A stretch of 38,474 nt of DNA, taken from positions 1 to 38,474 of the forward strand of contig JAIPAR010000006.1 in the NCBI GenBank assembly GCA_021739985.1, given 5' to 3'. Numbering within the stretch: the stretch's first letter is position 1; every line of letters starts with the position of its first letter. The DNA is from Bacteroidales bacterium. Its GTDB lineage: Bacteria; Bacteroidota; Bacteroidia; Bacteroidales; M50B96. Below the pieces are notes generated by a model. It was not told the origin of the DNA. It was given only the letters and a program-made list of their open reading frames with translations, and searched no databases. Both the position numbers and the translations under genes were made by a program. Positions 1 through 9,233 of this stretch are shown piece by piece.

Positions 1-222
1 GGGAAGATGGCATCGATTGCAGCAGCCTCCATTTTAGCTAAGACGCACCGGGATGAAATCATGCTTGCTTATCATCTTCAATATCCTGAATATAAATGGA
101 ATACGAATAAAGGATATCCAACGGAGGAGCATCGTAAAGCCATTCGTGCAAGTGGAGAAACGCCTTTGCATCGCAAAAGTTTCCGGCTGTTGGATGAGCA
201 GCTCAGCATACCGTTCGAATAA
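1..222 (+). CDS. rnhB: Ribonuclease HII, C-terminal part (truncated by window edge)
   Basis: In-frame [19 protein letters not shown]...[21 protein letters not shown], typical RNase HII C-terminal motif. Confidence 0.9.
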   Translation, partial: GKMASIAAASILAKTHRDEIMLAYHLQYPEYKWNTNKGYPTEEHRKAIRASGETPLHRKSFRLLDEQLSIPFE

Positions 223-237
223 AAAAGGGAAAGAGTT

Positions 238-540
238 TTATTTTTCAATTATTCGAGCATTTAAATCCATTTGTTCATGTAAAATCCTGATTATTTCAAC
301 CGAATTTTCTTCATATTGTCTATAGAATATAATGTGTTTCCCAGATTTGTACCCTTTTAATGAAGCGGCAATGTTTGTATATTTTTTTCCAATGTTAGGG
401 TTTATCGAAATCATTTTGCAACTCTCCATTAGCATCCAGTAATAGGTATCGGCTTGGAATTCTGACCATTTCAGGAACGAATAATTCCAAATAGAAGAAA
501 GATCATCAACAGCTTTATTCGTGAATGATAACTTAGCCAT
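238..540 (-). CDS. RelE/ParE-family toxin
   Basis: 100 aa with ParE-like motifs (FTNKAVDDLSSIWNYS, GYKSGKHIIFYR, IIRILHEQMDL); overlaps the 3' end of the upstream antitoxin gene by 8 bp. Confidence 0.87.
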   Translation of the reverse strand: MAKLSFTNKAVDDLSSIWNYSFLKWSEFQADTYYWMLMESCKMISINPNIGKKYTNIAASLKGYKSGKHIIFYRQYEENSVEIIRILHEQMDLNARIIEK

Positions 541-784
541 TGGATTTTTTTTGTCTTTTTAAATGAAGTAGGTGATTCTCGGGATTAAAATCATTCACAA
601 TACCACTTTCTATACCCTCTTGAATTGCTTTCTTTAAGGCAAGAGTTAAATTCTCTTCAGCTTCAAGGAGTCGTAAGCCTGCTCGGACGACTTCGCTTGC
701 ATTTTTATATCTACCGGCTAATAATTGACTTTGTATAAAACTGTCAAAATATTCACCTAATGATACGGATGTATTTCTATTCAT
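533..784 (-). CDS. ParD-like type II antitoxin (ribbon-helix-helix)
   Basis: MNRNTSVSLGEYFDSFIQSQLLAGRYKNASEVVRAGLRLLEAEE is ParD-like; start placed at the internal Met, shorter than the ORF-track start at 829. Confidence 0.87.
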   Translation of the reverse strand: MNRNTSVSLGEYFDSFIQSQLLAGRYKNASEVVRAGLRLLEAEENLTLALKKAIQEGIESGIVNDFNPENHLLHLKRQKKSNG

Positions 785-799
785 CGAAATTAATTTTAG

Positions 800-830
800 C
801 AAACTTACCAAATATTGGTATAATTGCAAA
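800..830 (-). promoter_or_regulatory. Promoter of the toxin-antitoxin operon with palindromic operator candidate in the spacer
   Basis: Minus strand: TTTG (830-827), N19, TAAGTTTG (807-800), matching Bacteroidota -33 TTTG / -7 TAnnTTTG; palindrome TACCAA-ATA-TTGGTA at 806-820. Confidence 0.65.
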
Positions 831-1025
831 ATATTTAATGAGTTGTGTCATTTGCATTAGTCCCCAAATTTTACCACGATTTATTTTAACTGTCTGATAA
901 TTAGGATGGGTTTGGTTATTTTATTGTGGAAACCTTTGCGGATGGTTAAAGTTGGCGCTTGTGAAAGTTAGGGTGGTTTCTTGATACTTTTTCAAACAGA
1001 TAGACGGCAATTACAATTAGATTAC

Positions 1026-1033
1026 TATTTTTG
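1026..1033 (+). promoter_or_regulatory. Candidate -7 element (TATTTTTG) for the tRNA-Arg gene
   Basis: Matches TAnnTTTG 13 bp upstream of the tRNA; no clear -33 element seen. Confidence 0.4.
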
Positions 1034-1045
1034 CACCTCCTTAAA

Positions 1046-1117
1046 GGTCTTGTAGTTCAATGGATAGAATATCGGATTCCGGTTCCGACGATGTGGGTTC
1101 GATTCCCGCCAGGATCA
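1046..1117 (+). tRNA. tRNA-Arg (anticodon CCG)
   Basis: Cloverleaf by eye: acceptor GGTCTTG/CAGGATC (with wobbles), anticodon arm TCGGA-TTCCGGT-TCCGA, T arm GTGGGTTCGATTCCCGC; CCA not encoded. Confidence 0.92.
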
Positions 1118-1191
1118 CTCTAACTAGAATTTCACAGCCATTCTGGCACAATGCATGAATCCCAATTTTGCCTGGTAATCTGGATTGTTAA

Positions 1192-2268
1192 TTACTTTAT
1201 ATCTAACGATTCATTAATTGAAAGCAAATACTTAACTAAACTTTCCGTTTCATCGATCGTCATACCAGGTTTAAAGTATTCTATATATCCACGTAATTTA
1301 TTCAATGTTAATAGTTTAACATATTCGAATTCCTCAATGGGCTTCTGATTGATAAAGACAATCAGATTCCTTAAGGAGATTTTACGCTTTCCCCAATGGT
1401 GAGAGAATAAATAGGATGCATGATTATGGATTACTCTGTTGAGGGCATAAGAGGACCTTATGATTTGCTGCACTGGTGAACGGAGGTCTGCATTAGCTAA
1501 TGATTGAGCACTCCAATTCTTTGTTTCAATGATAAAAACTCCTGCGGAGCAAACCAATAAATGATCGATTTGAATAGATTTTATATAGCTGTTTTCTTCT
1601 TTGTAATACAATGGCTTTTTGAAAGTGAGAACAAAATCATTGATTAAATAATACCCGTCTGGCAAAAATTGCATTTCTTTTTCTACTTTGCTTTCCCCAA
1701 CTGCACCTAGAATTGAAGGCATAATCTCATCAATAATTTTGATTTTTCTATTGAGCTCTTTGAGCTCTGTTGCGGAACTTTGATTCACAGCTTCTTCAAA
1801 GTCTGTAACAATAAAATTAATTCTGTTCTTTTTTTGTTGCAGTAGAATTGAGGTTTTAAAGAGGCCTTTCTCAATGATTAAATCAAAATGAGTCTCCAAA
1901 TCATTGATTTTTCTTTTTAATGTGTAGATTTTAAAATAGTTAAGTATATTTTTTATGGAAAATGAAGTAGTTATATTCAAAGTGCTTAATTGTTGATTCA
2001 AATCCTCAAGTTCCTTCTGTAAAGTATTTTCCAACTCTATCTTGGTAGCATCAATTTGATTCTCGATTGAAAGGATTTCATCTTTAAGAGCAACTTTTTC
2101 TTTTGCAATCAATTCAAAGTGTCTGGAAATGATAGCATTTTTAGTACTCATGAAATCATTCCTAAATGCAAGCACCTCATTGAGTGAGTTTAAATCTCTC
2201 ATGTTATGATTATGGAGATGATTTTTAACTTGTTTCAGAGAACCAATCTGGTTGTATATTTTGCTCAT
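1192..2268 (-). CDS. NERD (nuclease-related) domain protein with N-terminal coiled coil
   Basis: 358 aa; Lys/Glu-rich N-terminus followed by IQIDHLLVCSAGVFIIETKNWSA, typical of NERD domains. Confidence 0.85.
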   Translation of the reverse strand: MSKIYNQIGSLKQVKNHLHNHNMRDLNSLNEVLAFRNDFMSTKNAIISRHFELIAKEKVALKDEILSIENQIDATKIELENTLQKELEDLNQQLSTLNITTSFSIKNILNYFKIYTLKRKINDLETHFDLIIEKGLFKTSILLQQKKNRINFIVTDFEEAVNQSSATELKELNRKIKIIDEIMPSILGAVGESKVEKEMQFLPDGYYLINDFVLTFKKPLYYKEENSYIKSIQIDHLLVCSAGVFIIETKNWSAQSLANADLRSPVQQIIRSSYALNRVIHNHASYLFSHHWGKRKISLRNLIVFINQKPIEEFEYVKLLTLNKLRGYIEYFKPGMTIDETESLVKYLLSINESLDIK

Positions 2269-2436
2269 AAATAAGTACCATCGATTTCAAATTCAAAATT
2301 GGCATTTTGTCATCACAATATTATATCGATATCAAAAAAAATAAATCGGATTATCACCTAAAAGGTAGCTGAGTTTTGTTCTGCCTACCATATGAAAATT
2401 GATTGTTTAATTTAGTAGTAATGAACAAATGTTTAT

Positions 2437-2444
2437 TATATTTG
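2437..2444 (+). promoter_or_regulatory. Candidate -7 element (TATATTTG) upstream of the peroxiredoxin gene
   Basis: Exact TAnnTTTG match; no clear -33 element. Confidence 0.4.
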
Positions 2445-2452
2445 TAGATATA

Positions 2453-2470
2453 TCACATCTAATGATGTGA
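2453..2470. promoter_or_regulatory. Perfect inverted repeat TCACATC-TAAT-GATGTGA, candidate operator or leader hairpin
   Basis: 7-bp perfect arms, 4-nt spacer, 8 bp downstream of the candidate -7 element. Confidence 0.45.
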
Positions 2471-2669
2471 AGGCGAATTTGTAAAGTCTTGAAAAACAGT
2501 AATTATTGTCGTTAGGATTGTGACGTCAAAGTAGATTTTAATTCGTGTTTGAATTGATGTGTTAAATCTAAATTATACGAGTATGGGATGCGCAAATGGT
2601 GTAAAACCACTAAAGAAAAAAACGATTAATCAACAAGTATCTGAAAACAAAATAGAGGAGGCTAAACCT

Positions 2670-3284
2670 ATGAGCTCAACATTGGTCAGGCAGCAAATGC
2701 CCGCATTCGAAATGGATGCCTATGATGCGAAAACCGGTCATTTTAAGACGGTTTCCAGTAATGATTACAACGATAAATGGGCGGTCGTGTGCTTTTATCC
2801 TGCTGATTTCACTTTCGTGTGTCCAACAGAAATTGCTGCTATGAATGCACATTACGACGAATTCCAAAGCCTGGGTGTTGAAATCCTTGCCGTGTCGGTG
2901 GATTCTAAGTTTTCGCATAAGCGATTTGCTGAAACCGAGCCTATTTTGAAAGGGCTGAAACTTACTATGGGCGCCGATTCAAACCAGGAAGTCAGCCGTG
3001 CCTTTGGTGTATTAATCGAAGAAGAAGGGGTTGCCTTAAGAGGTCGTTTCCTTTTTAATCCGGATGGAGTTTGTGTGGCTCAGGAAGTTCAGGCTGATTC
3101 AGTTGGACGTAATGTGAACGAATTTTTGCGTCAAGTGATGGCTTGGCAACACGCCAGCAAAACTGGTGAAGTTTGTCCGGCAGGCTGGAGACCTGGTAAG
3201 AAAACCTTGCCGGTTCAAACCGATATGGAAAAAATGACAGGTCGGGTAGGGGATTATATTAGTATCGAAGAGATTCTGAGCTAA
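2670..3284 (+). CDS. ahpC: Peroxiredoxin, AhpC type (2-Cys)
   Basis: FYPADFTFVCPTEIAAM and GEVCPAGWRPGKKT carry the two redox Cys; start chosen after AGGAGG at 2656-2661; ORF is open upstream to 2559. Confidence 0.9.
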   Translation: MSSTLVRQQMPAFEMDAYDAKTGHFKTVSSNDYNDKWAVVCFYPADFTFVCPTEIAAMNAHYDEFQSLGVEILAVSVDSKFSHKRFAETEPILKGLKLTMGADSNQEVSRAFGVLIEEEGVALRGRFLFNPDGVCVAQEVQADSVGRNVNEFLRQVMAWQHASKTGEVCPAGWRPGKKTLPVQTDMEKMTGRVGDYISIEEILS

Positions 3285-3315
3285 TAGCCAATTCTTTAAG
3301 CCTTTACAGTCGAAT

Positions 3316-3355
3316 GAAATCTCGCGGAGAAGCATAGCCGAATCCGCTGGATTTC
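3316..3355 (+). terminator. Hairpin downstream of ahpC, possible terminator
   Basis: GAAATCtcGCGGA / TCCGCtgGATTTC stem with 14-nt loop, followed by a short T run. Confidence 0.4.
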
Positions 3356-3437
3356 TTTTGCCCGGTAATCCGTCTTTCAAAGTCTTTTTATTTACTTTGT
3401 GTGTCTTGTCGCACCTGGTGTGAGTAATCTGATTTGT

Positions 3438-5540
3438 ATGATTGATGCCGCATGTTTTCGTAGTTCTACCCCAGTCCGGGCTTTTGCGCTGTTGCTGTTT
3501 GTTTTTAGTTTGATGTCCCCACACACAGCCCTCCCGCAGCAATCCGTCCCGGAACGGGCAAGCATGATTGTCGAGGCCTGCGCGCAGCTACACATCCAAC
3601 CCCGCCCCACCGATTCAACTTTCTCTGTAGATGTCTTTCATAATCTTGTCGATTTGCTCGATCCCGAACGTGTCTTCTTCACCCGCCAGGATATCGATTC
3701 CCTGCATCTTCATAGCTATGCTATTGCCGCTGAAATCAGTTCCGGAAATGATTTTTTTCTAAAATTGATTGCTCCTATATACGAAAATCGACTTAAACAG
3801 GCTGAATCTTACCTGAAATCAATCCGGCAAACCCCCTTCGACTTCGCTCAACCCGATTCTATTGTTTTTGATTCCCTGTTCTATACTTTCACCGATTCGC
3901 TGGGCCTTCAGAAAAAGTGGCGCCAGTCGCTCAAATTGGATGCGCTTCTTAGTTATACCGGGAATGAGGATTCCACCTCCGTTCAAACTTCTCAGGAAGA
4001 GGAACTTAGGAATGCTCACTCCGATGCGGTGGAGCGTTTTGATTGCTTTATTTCTTCGATTCTGCATCAAAAGAAGTTTGATGAATATCTGGGTAATCAA
4101 TATCTAAAGGCTATTGCTGCCAGCTTCGACCCTCACACGAATTATTTTTCGCAGGAGGATTTAGATTATTTCGAGAGCTCCCTTTCCTCAGAATCTCTTT
4201 CGTTTGGGTTCGATATCAATCGAAATTCCAAAGGGGAGCTTGAGGTGATGAATCTGGTTCCCGGCGGGCCGGCCTGGTCTTCCAACCTTATCCAGGAAGG
4301 AGATATTATCATTTCAATTCAGTCTTCTCATTTTAAAATTGATAATACATCCTGTCTCCAATTCGCTGAAATTGCCGAATTAATTTATACCGATAAATAC
4401 CTCGAAGCGAATTTTATCTTTAAAAAGAAAAACGGGCAGGAATTTTCGATTAAGCTTGAAAAGGATAAAGTGAGCGTGGAGCAGAATATGATTCGAACAT
4501 ATCTGCTTGAGGGGGAAAAGAAAATGGGATATATCTATCTACCTTCTTTCTATGCAAATATGGATGGGATGGATGTTATTACTGAAGGTTGTGCTATGGA
4601 TATTGCGCAAGCTATTGTTGATTTTAAAGATAAAGGAGTGGATGCTCTGGTGCTGGATATTCGCAATAATGGTGGAGGCTCCATGCTCGAAGCTGTGCGA
4701 CTGGCCGGCTGCTTTATTCATCTGGGTGTGGTGGGAATCTCTCAATCGAAAGAATTTGGTTTGCAGGCTATGAAAGACCCGATTCGGGGCAGCTTGTTCG
4801 AAGCGCCTGTTGTTGTCCTGGTAAACCGCTACAGCGCATCAGCTTCTGAGTTTTTTGCTGCTGCTATGCAGGATTACGACCGGGCTGTGATTATGGGAGA
4901 TACTACTTTTGGAAAATCATCTTCTCAGGTTGTCGTCCCTTTATTAAAGACCTACGATGACCGTACGCTAAGTCGAAATAATCTGAACAGTGCAAAAAAT
5001 GGCTATTTAAAAATTACAACCGGACGCTTTTTTCGGGTCACCGGCGATAGTTTCCAAAACTCAGGCATTGTCCCGGATATTTGCCTTCCCGATTTAATTA
5101 GTTTAAGTGATAAGGGTGAAAAACAACTTCCCTGTTCGCTGGCCAATACTTCAGTGGATGATGGTTTTGTCTTTATACCATATACGGCTCCCAATATTCA
5201 TTTGCTTAATTCCCAATCGATGAAGAGGGTGGAGAACGATAGTGCTTTTGTGTTGATTCATAAGGAGATAGAAAGACAATTGTCGCAATATGAGCGATTT
5301 GTTGTCCCTTTGCAATTGGATGCTTTTCAAAAATATTATATAGAATGGGATAAGAAGCAATTTGATTTTGAAACGGTTAGTGGAAATACTTTGAACTTGT
5401 ATGAAATTAAGGATTTGCGTGCCAAACAATCCCTTTCTAAAGATGTTTTAGAAGAAGAGTTTTTAAAGCATCTGAGGACTGACTCTTATATCCGGGAGTC
5501 TTATCAGGTTTTGTTGGATTTAATTCAAATTGAACCATGA
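3438..5540 (+). CDS. prc: Carboxy-terminal processing peptidase (S41, tail-specific protease) with PDZ domain
   Basis: PDZ segment (LVPGGPAWSSNLIQEGDIIISI) and S41 active-site region (DIRNNGGGS, NRYSASASEFFAAAMQDYDRAVIMGDTTFGKSSSQ); start moved to 3438 to give a signal peptide. Confidence 0.9.
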   Translation: MIDAACFRSSTPVRAFALLLFVFSLMSPHTALPQQSVPERASMIVEACAQLHIQPRPTDSTFSVDVFHNLVDLLDPERVFFTRQDIDSLHLHSYAIAAEISSGNDFFLKLIAPIYENRLKQAESYLKSIRQTPFDFAQPDSIVFDSLFYTFTDSLGLQKKWRQSLKLDALLSYTGNEDSTSVQTSQEEELRNAHSDAVERFDCFISSILHQKKFDEYLGNQYLKAIAASFDPHTNYFSQEDLDYFESSLSSESLSFGFDINRNSKGELEVMNLVPGGPAWSSNLIQEGDIIISIQSSHFKIDNTSCLQFAEIAELIYTDKYLEANFIFKKKNGQEFSIKLEKDKVSVEQNMIRTYLLEGEKKMGYIYLPSFYANMDGMDVITEGCAMDIAQAIVDFKDKGVDALVLDIRNNGGGSMLEAVRLAGCFIHLGVVGISQSKEFGLQAMKDPIRGSLFEAPVVVLVNRYSASASEFFAAAMQDYDRAVIMGDTTFGKSSSQVVVPLLKTYDDRTLSRNNLNSAKNGYLKITTGRFFRVTGDSFQNSGIVPDICLPDLISLSDKGEKQLPCSLANTSVDDGFVFIPYTAPNIHLLNSQSMKRVENDSAFVLIHKEIERQLSQYERFVVPLQLDAFQKYYIEWDKKQFDFETVSGNTLNLYEIKDLRAKQSLSKDVLEEEFLKHLRTDSYIRESYQVLLDLIQIEP

Positions 5541-5911
5541 AGGAAGTAGCTTCATCCGTAGAGGATTATATCCGGACTTTTGAGCCGGAAGTACAGGAAC
5601 GATTACAACATATCCGAAAAATTATTCGGGAACATGCCCCGGAAGCCGAAGAAGGTATTGCCTATGGAATGCCCGGCTATAAGCTTCATGGAAAAGTGCT
5701 GGTTTATTTTGCCGGGCACACCAATCATGTGGGTTTTTATGCATTGCCCTCCGGTCATGCGCAGTTTAGCAAAGAGTTGTCTGCTTTTAAGCAAGGCAAA
5801 GGCTCGGTTCAATTTCCACATAAAGTGCCCATGCCTTCTAATCTAATTGCTCAGATGGTGCAGTTTCGTGTACAAGAAAATGCGCTAAAATCTACTAAAT
5901 CAAAAAAATAA
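5537..5911 (+). CDS. DUF1801 (YdhG-like) protein
   Basis: EVQERLQHIRKIIREHAPEAEEGIAYGMPGYKLHGKVLVYFAG...FPHKVPMP; ATGA overlap with prc. Confidence 0.85.
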   Translation: MKEVASSVEDYIRTFEPEVQERLQHIRKIIREHAPEAEEGIAYGMPGYKLHGKVLVYFAGHTNHVGFYALPSGHAQFSKELSAFKQGKGSVQFPHKVPMPSNLIAQMVQFRVQENALKSTKSKK

Positions 5912-6029
5912 ATTGATTTTTATCTCCCCATGTTGGATACATTTCCTGCTTTAACTGTTCACTAACAATCTATCTATCATGATACTAACCAGCAAGTGCT
6001 AAGGCTTGTGTTAGCTGTTTATATTATTC

Positions 6030-6037
6030 TATCTTTG
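6030..6037 (+). promoter_or_regulatory. Candidate -7 element (TATCTTTG) for the ABC-F gene
   Basis: TAnnTTTG with TTG at 6006-6008 (21-bp spacer). Confidence 0.5.
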
Positions 6038-6056
6038 CCCGCTAAAATATGGGAGG

Positions 6057-7676
6057 ATGATTTCTGTTGATACAATTACAGTCGAATTTGGCGGTCGAAC
6101 GCTGTTTAAGGATATTTCTTTTGCCGTAAACGATAAAGATAGGATTGCCCTGTTGGGGAAAAATGGCGCCGGGAAATCTACCCTCCTGAAAATCATTGCC
6201 GGCGCGCAAAAACCTACCAAAGGCAAAATTACTACACCCAATGATGCGGTTATCGCCTACCTTCCTCAACATCTTATTACGGAAAATAAACGCTCGCTCT
6301 TCGAGGAAGCTAGTCAGGCTTTTTCCCATCTGCTCGATATGCAGTCTGAAATTGATGCAATCAACCATGAACTTGCTGTCCGAACCGATTATGAATCAGA
6401 CGATTATTATCGATTGATTGACCGGATGAGCGAGCTTAGCGAAAAACTTTATAGCCTTGGCGAGATTAATTTTGATGCAGAAGTGGAGAAGATTTTGATT
6501 GGACTTGGATTTGAACGTTCTGATTTTCAACGTCCCACCGAGGAATTCTCCGGAGGATGGAGAATGCGAATCGAGCTGGCGAAAATATTGCTTCGTAAGC
6601 CTGATTTAATTCTGCTCGATGAGCCTACCAACCACCTGGATATCGAATCAGTTCAATGGCTGGAGGAATTTCTGGTGAACAGCGGCAAAGCTGTTATTCT
6701 GATTTCCCACGACCGGGCTTTTGTGGATCGTATTACTTCGCGAACCATCGAATTAACCATGGGTCGGATTTATGATTATAAAGTGAACTACTCCCAATAC
6801 CTGGAGCTGCGCCGTGACCGGAGAATTCATCAGCAAAAAGCCTATGATGAGCAGCAAAAAATGATTGCCGAAAATCAGGCATTTATTGAGCGTTTTAAAG
6901 GTACTTATTCAAAGACCCTGCAAGTGCAGTCAAGGGTTAAAATGCTGGAGAAACTGGAGATTCTGGAAGTGGACGAAGAAGATACTTCCCATTTGCGCTT
7001 ACGTTTTCCGCCGGCTCCTCGCTCGGGTTCCTATCCGCTTATCGCCGAAGATGCAATCCTGGGATATGATGATTATGTGGTGCTAAATCAGGCTACTTTT
7101 ACGATTCATCAAGGTGAGAGAGTGGCTTTTGTCGGGAAAAACGGTGAGGGTAAATCAACAATGATTAAGGCGATCATGGGGGAGTTGCCGGTTAAAGGAA
7201 AGCTGGCTCTTGGACACAATGCTTTGATAGGCTACTTTGCTCAAAATGCTGCCTCCATGATGGATGACCAATTATCTGTATTTCAGACGATTGATGATGT
7301 CGCAGTGGGAGATATTCGTACGAAGATTAAAGATTTACTTGGTGCGTTTATGTTTGGTATCGAAGATTGGGATAAAAAAGTGAAGGTTCTTTCCGGAGGA
7401 GAGCGTACCCGTTTAGCAATGATTAAACTTTTGCTGCAACCGGTTAATTTCCTGATTTTGGATGAGCCTACCAATCATCTCGATATGCGCTCGAAAGATA
7501 TTTTGAAACAAGCTTTGCTCGATTACGAAGGCACTTTAATTCTGGTCTCTCACGACCGGGATTTCCTCGATGGGCTGGTTACCAAAGTCTATGAGTTTGC
7601 TCATCATCGGGTGAGTGAGCATCTGGAAGGAATTACGGAATTTCTTGCAAATAAAAAGAAGCAACTGGTTTTTTAA
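6057..7676 (+). CDS. ABC-F family ATP-binding protein
   Basis: 539 aa, two ABC domains with Walker A (GKNGAGKST, GKNGEGKST), signature (FSGGWRMR, LSGGERTR), DEPTNHLD twice, no TM region. Confidence 0.95.
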   Translation: MISVDTITVEFGGRTLFKDISFAVNDKDRIALLGKNGAGKSTLLKIIAGAQKPTKGKITTPNDAVIAYLPQHLITENKRSLFEEASQAFSHLLDMQSEIDAINHELAVRTDYESDDYYRLIDRMSELSEKLYSLGEINFDAEVEKILIGLGFERSDFQRPTEEFSGGWRMRIELAKILLRKPDLILLDEPTNHLDIESVQWLEEFLVNSGKAVILISHDRAFVDRITSRTIELTMGRIYDYKVNYSQYLELRRDRRIHQQKAYDEQQKMIAENQAFIERFKGTYSKTLQVQSRVKMLEKLEILEVDEEDTSHLRLRFPPAPRSGSYPLIAEDAILGYDDYVVLNQATFTIHQGERVAFVGKNGEGKSTMIKAIMGELPVKGKLALGHNALIGYFAQNAASMMDDQLSVFQTIDDVAVGDIRTKIKDLLGAFMFGIEDWDKKVKVLSGGERTRLAMIKLLLQPVNFLILDEPTNHLDMRSKDILKQALLDYEGTLILVSHDRDFLDGLVTKVYEFAHHRVSEHLEGITEFLANKKKQLVF

Positions 7677-7713
7677 TCCCAATTGCTTCCTTATAAGTTT
7701 TTGTAGTAAAATT

Positions 7714-9093
7714 CTATTGCAAAATCAATTTGCCACGATGGCTATTTCCTGATTGGTCTTTAATTTGATAAAGATACAAGCCGGTAGCTACTTCCGGAAG
7801 AATAAGCTGAGTATCTGAATTGATTGATGCCGAGTAGATTACCTTTCCGCTTAAATCAAGTAAATTGAAATAGGCCGTTTCATTATCAAGTCCCAGGATG
7901 GTAATTCCTGTAGAAGAATTGGCTGGGTTTGGATACACGTTAACAGGGTTCAATGAAAATTCCGGATTCGATAACAGAGGAGTATAATATAATTCAGCCT
8001 CAAAGAAGGGAACCCAGGCTATAGCAATCCATTGCGACATCGTTGCCGAGGTAATCATGTTATGAGCCTGCATATCTTCCCAAAACCATTCTGGTGACAC
8101 AATAACTTCCCTTGGAACATTTGTATTATAGCTAAACTCTGATTTCTCAGATGCTTCGAAATCCGACCCATTCCATTCCGAGTAAATTTCCGAAAGTTGA
8201 TTATTGAATGAATCATAAGTTGATTCATTTTTAGAATTTGGAATCCAGGTTAATGCTACTTCATCCCAATCGTACAAAATTTCACTGAGGATATTTCCAG
8301 CACCGTCATAAGTGAATTCTGATTGAGCTTGATAGTTGGTAATCCAAGTTTCAGTTACAGAATCCCAGGATTGATATTCACTGAGTGTTGTATTTCCATA
8401 GGTATCCAGTGTATAGACTGATTTTCCGGCCGGGGTCCAGCTAACCGTAAAACTGTCATAATAGTAATTTGTTTCGCTAATTAGCTGATTGGATGCGTTA
8501 TATTCATATTCTGTCTTATCCGTAATAAGCCAGGTTGATGAAGAGGCCTCCCAATAGGAACGTGTTTGAAGAATCATATTACCATTTCCATCATACTCAT
8601 ACACCATTTTGTTAGGATACCAAACTAATTCCGTATTATCCCAATACGATTCAATAACCTGAATTACCTTGCCATACACATCATATTCATATTCAAACTT
8701 ATTGGATGGAACCCAGTTTTCGTCTTCAAAATTGAACTCTTCAGTTAGTGAAACTAATCCTTCCGCATTATAGCTGTAAGTTGATTTATACATCGCATTC
8801 CAGATTAAATCATCATAATTATACTCTGATTCAATTTCCTGACTAATGAGGTTGAATGAATTGTATTCGAAATTATATTTAAAGTAACTGGGTATCACCA
8901 AACTATCCAGACGATAGGCGAAATCAATAATATCTAAATTTGATTTTGACTGTTGATGTTGGATGAAAGGATGTTGGGTAGAAGGAACGAAGAATTTGGC
9001 ACCTGAATCGGTTTTCCCATGCAGATAATCAAACTGTGCAAATGCTTGACTTGCAACGAGTAAACATACAAGAAGGATAAACTTTGTTTTCAT
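7714..9093 (-). CDS. Secreted tandem-repeat protein (YD-like repeats) with T9SS type A sorting domain
   Basis: Signal peptide MKTKFILLVCLLVASQAFAQ; about seven Y/L-D/N-x-x-x-N-x-x-x-x-x-x-x-x-W units; C-terminal VYPNPANSSTGITILGL...YLYQIKDQSGNSHRGKLILQ. Confidence 0.85.
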   Translation of the reverse strand: MKTKFILLVCLLVASQAFAQFDYLHGKTDSGAKFFVPSTQHPFIQHQQSKSNLDIIDFAYRLDSLVIPSYFKYNFEYNSFNLISQEIESEYNYDDLIWNAMYKSTYSYNAEGLVSLTEEFNFEDENWVPSNKFEYEYDVYGKVIQVIESYWDNTELVWYPNKMVYEYDGNGNMILQTRSYWEASSSTWLITDKTEYEYNASNQLISETNYYYDSFTVSWTPAGKSVYTLDTYGNTTLSEYQSWDSVTETWITNYQAQSEFTYDGAGNILSEILYDWDEVALTWIPNSKNESTYDSFNNQLSEIYSEWNGSDFEASEKSEFSYNTNVPREVIVSPEWFWEDMQAHNMITSATMSQWIAIAWVPFFEAELYYTPLLSNPEFSLNPVNVYPNPANSSTGITILGLDNETAYFNLLDLSGKVIYSASINSDTQLILPEVATGLYLYQIKDQSGNSHRGKLILQ

Positions 9094-9233
9094 CTTTATA
9101 AATTTTAGTTTTTAATTAAAAGGTTTTACGCTAGACAGAAAATCCATATTATTTTTATCTCTTAGGGGATTTTAATACGTATGGAAATTTCATCGCTGCA
9201 AAAATTGGGCAAATCTTAACAAATTTACGATTA

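Noticed and set aside
1046-1120. tRNA-Arg as an integration attachment site
   Set aside because: No downstream copy of the tRNA 3' end, no integrase, no phage genes found by eye.
2323-2332. ATATCGATAT palindrome upstream of the NERD gene
   Set aside because: Short, AT-rich, no promoter context.
2521-2528. TGACGTCA palindrome, identical to a eukaryotic CRE site
   Set aside because: CREB/ATF factors are not bacterial; an 8-mer palindrome in AT-rich DNA is plausible by chance.
3833-3851. CCCCCTTCGACTTCGCTCA inside prc resembles a widespread interspersed repeat core
   Set aside because: It is in frame and encodes TPFDFAQPDS, which fits the PFDF-type segment expected in S41 homologues; no inverted partner nearby.
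6057-7676. ABC-F as an antibiotic-resistance determinant
   Set aside because: Nothing in the sequence separates it from housekeeping ABC-F translation factors.
7640-7690. GAAGCAA/TTGCTTC inverted repeat at the end of the ABC-F gene as terminator
   Set aside because: Large loop and weak context; not convincing.
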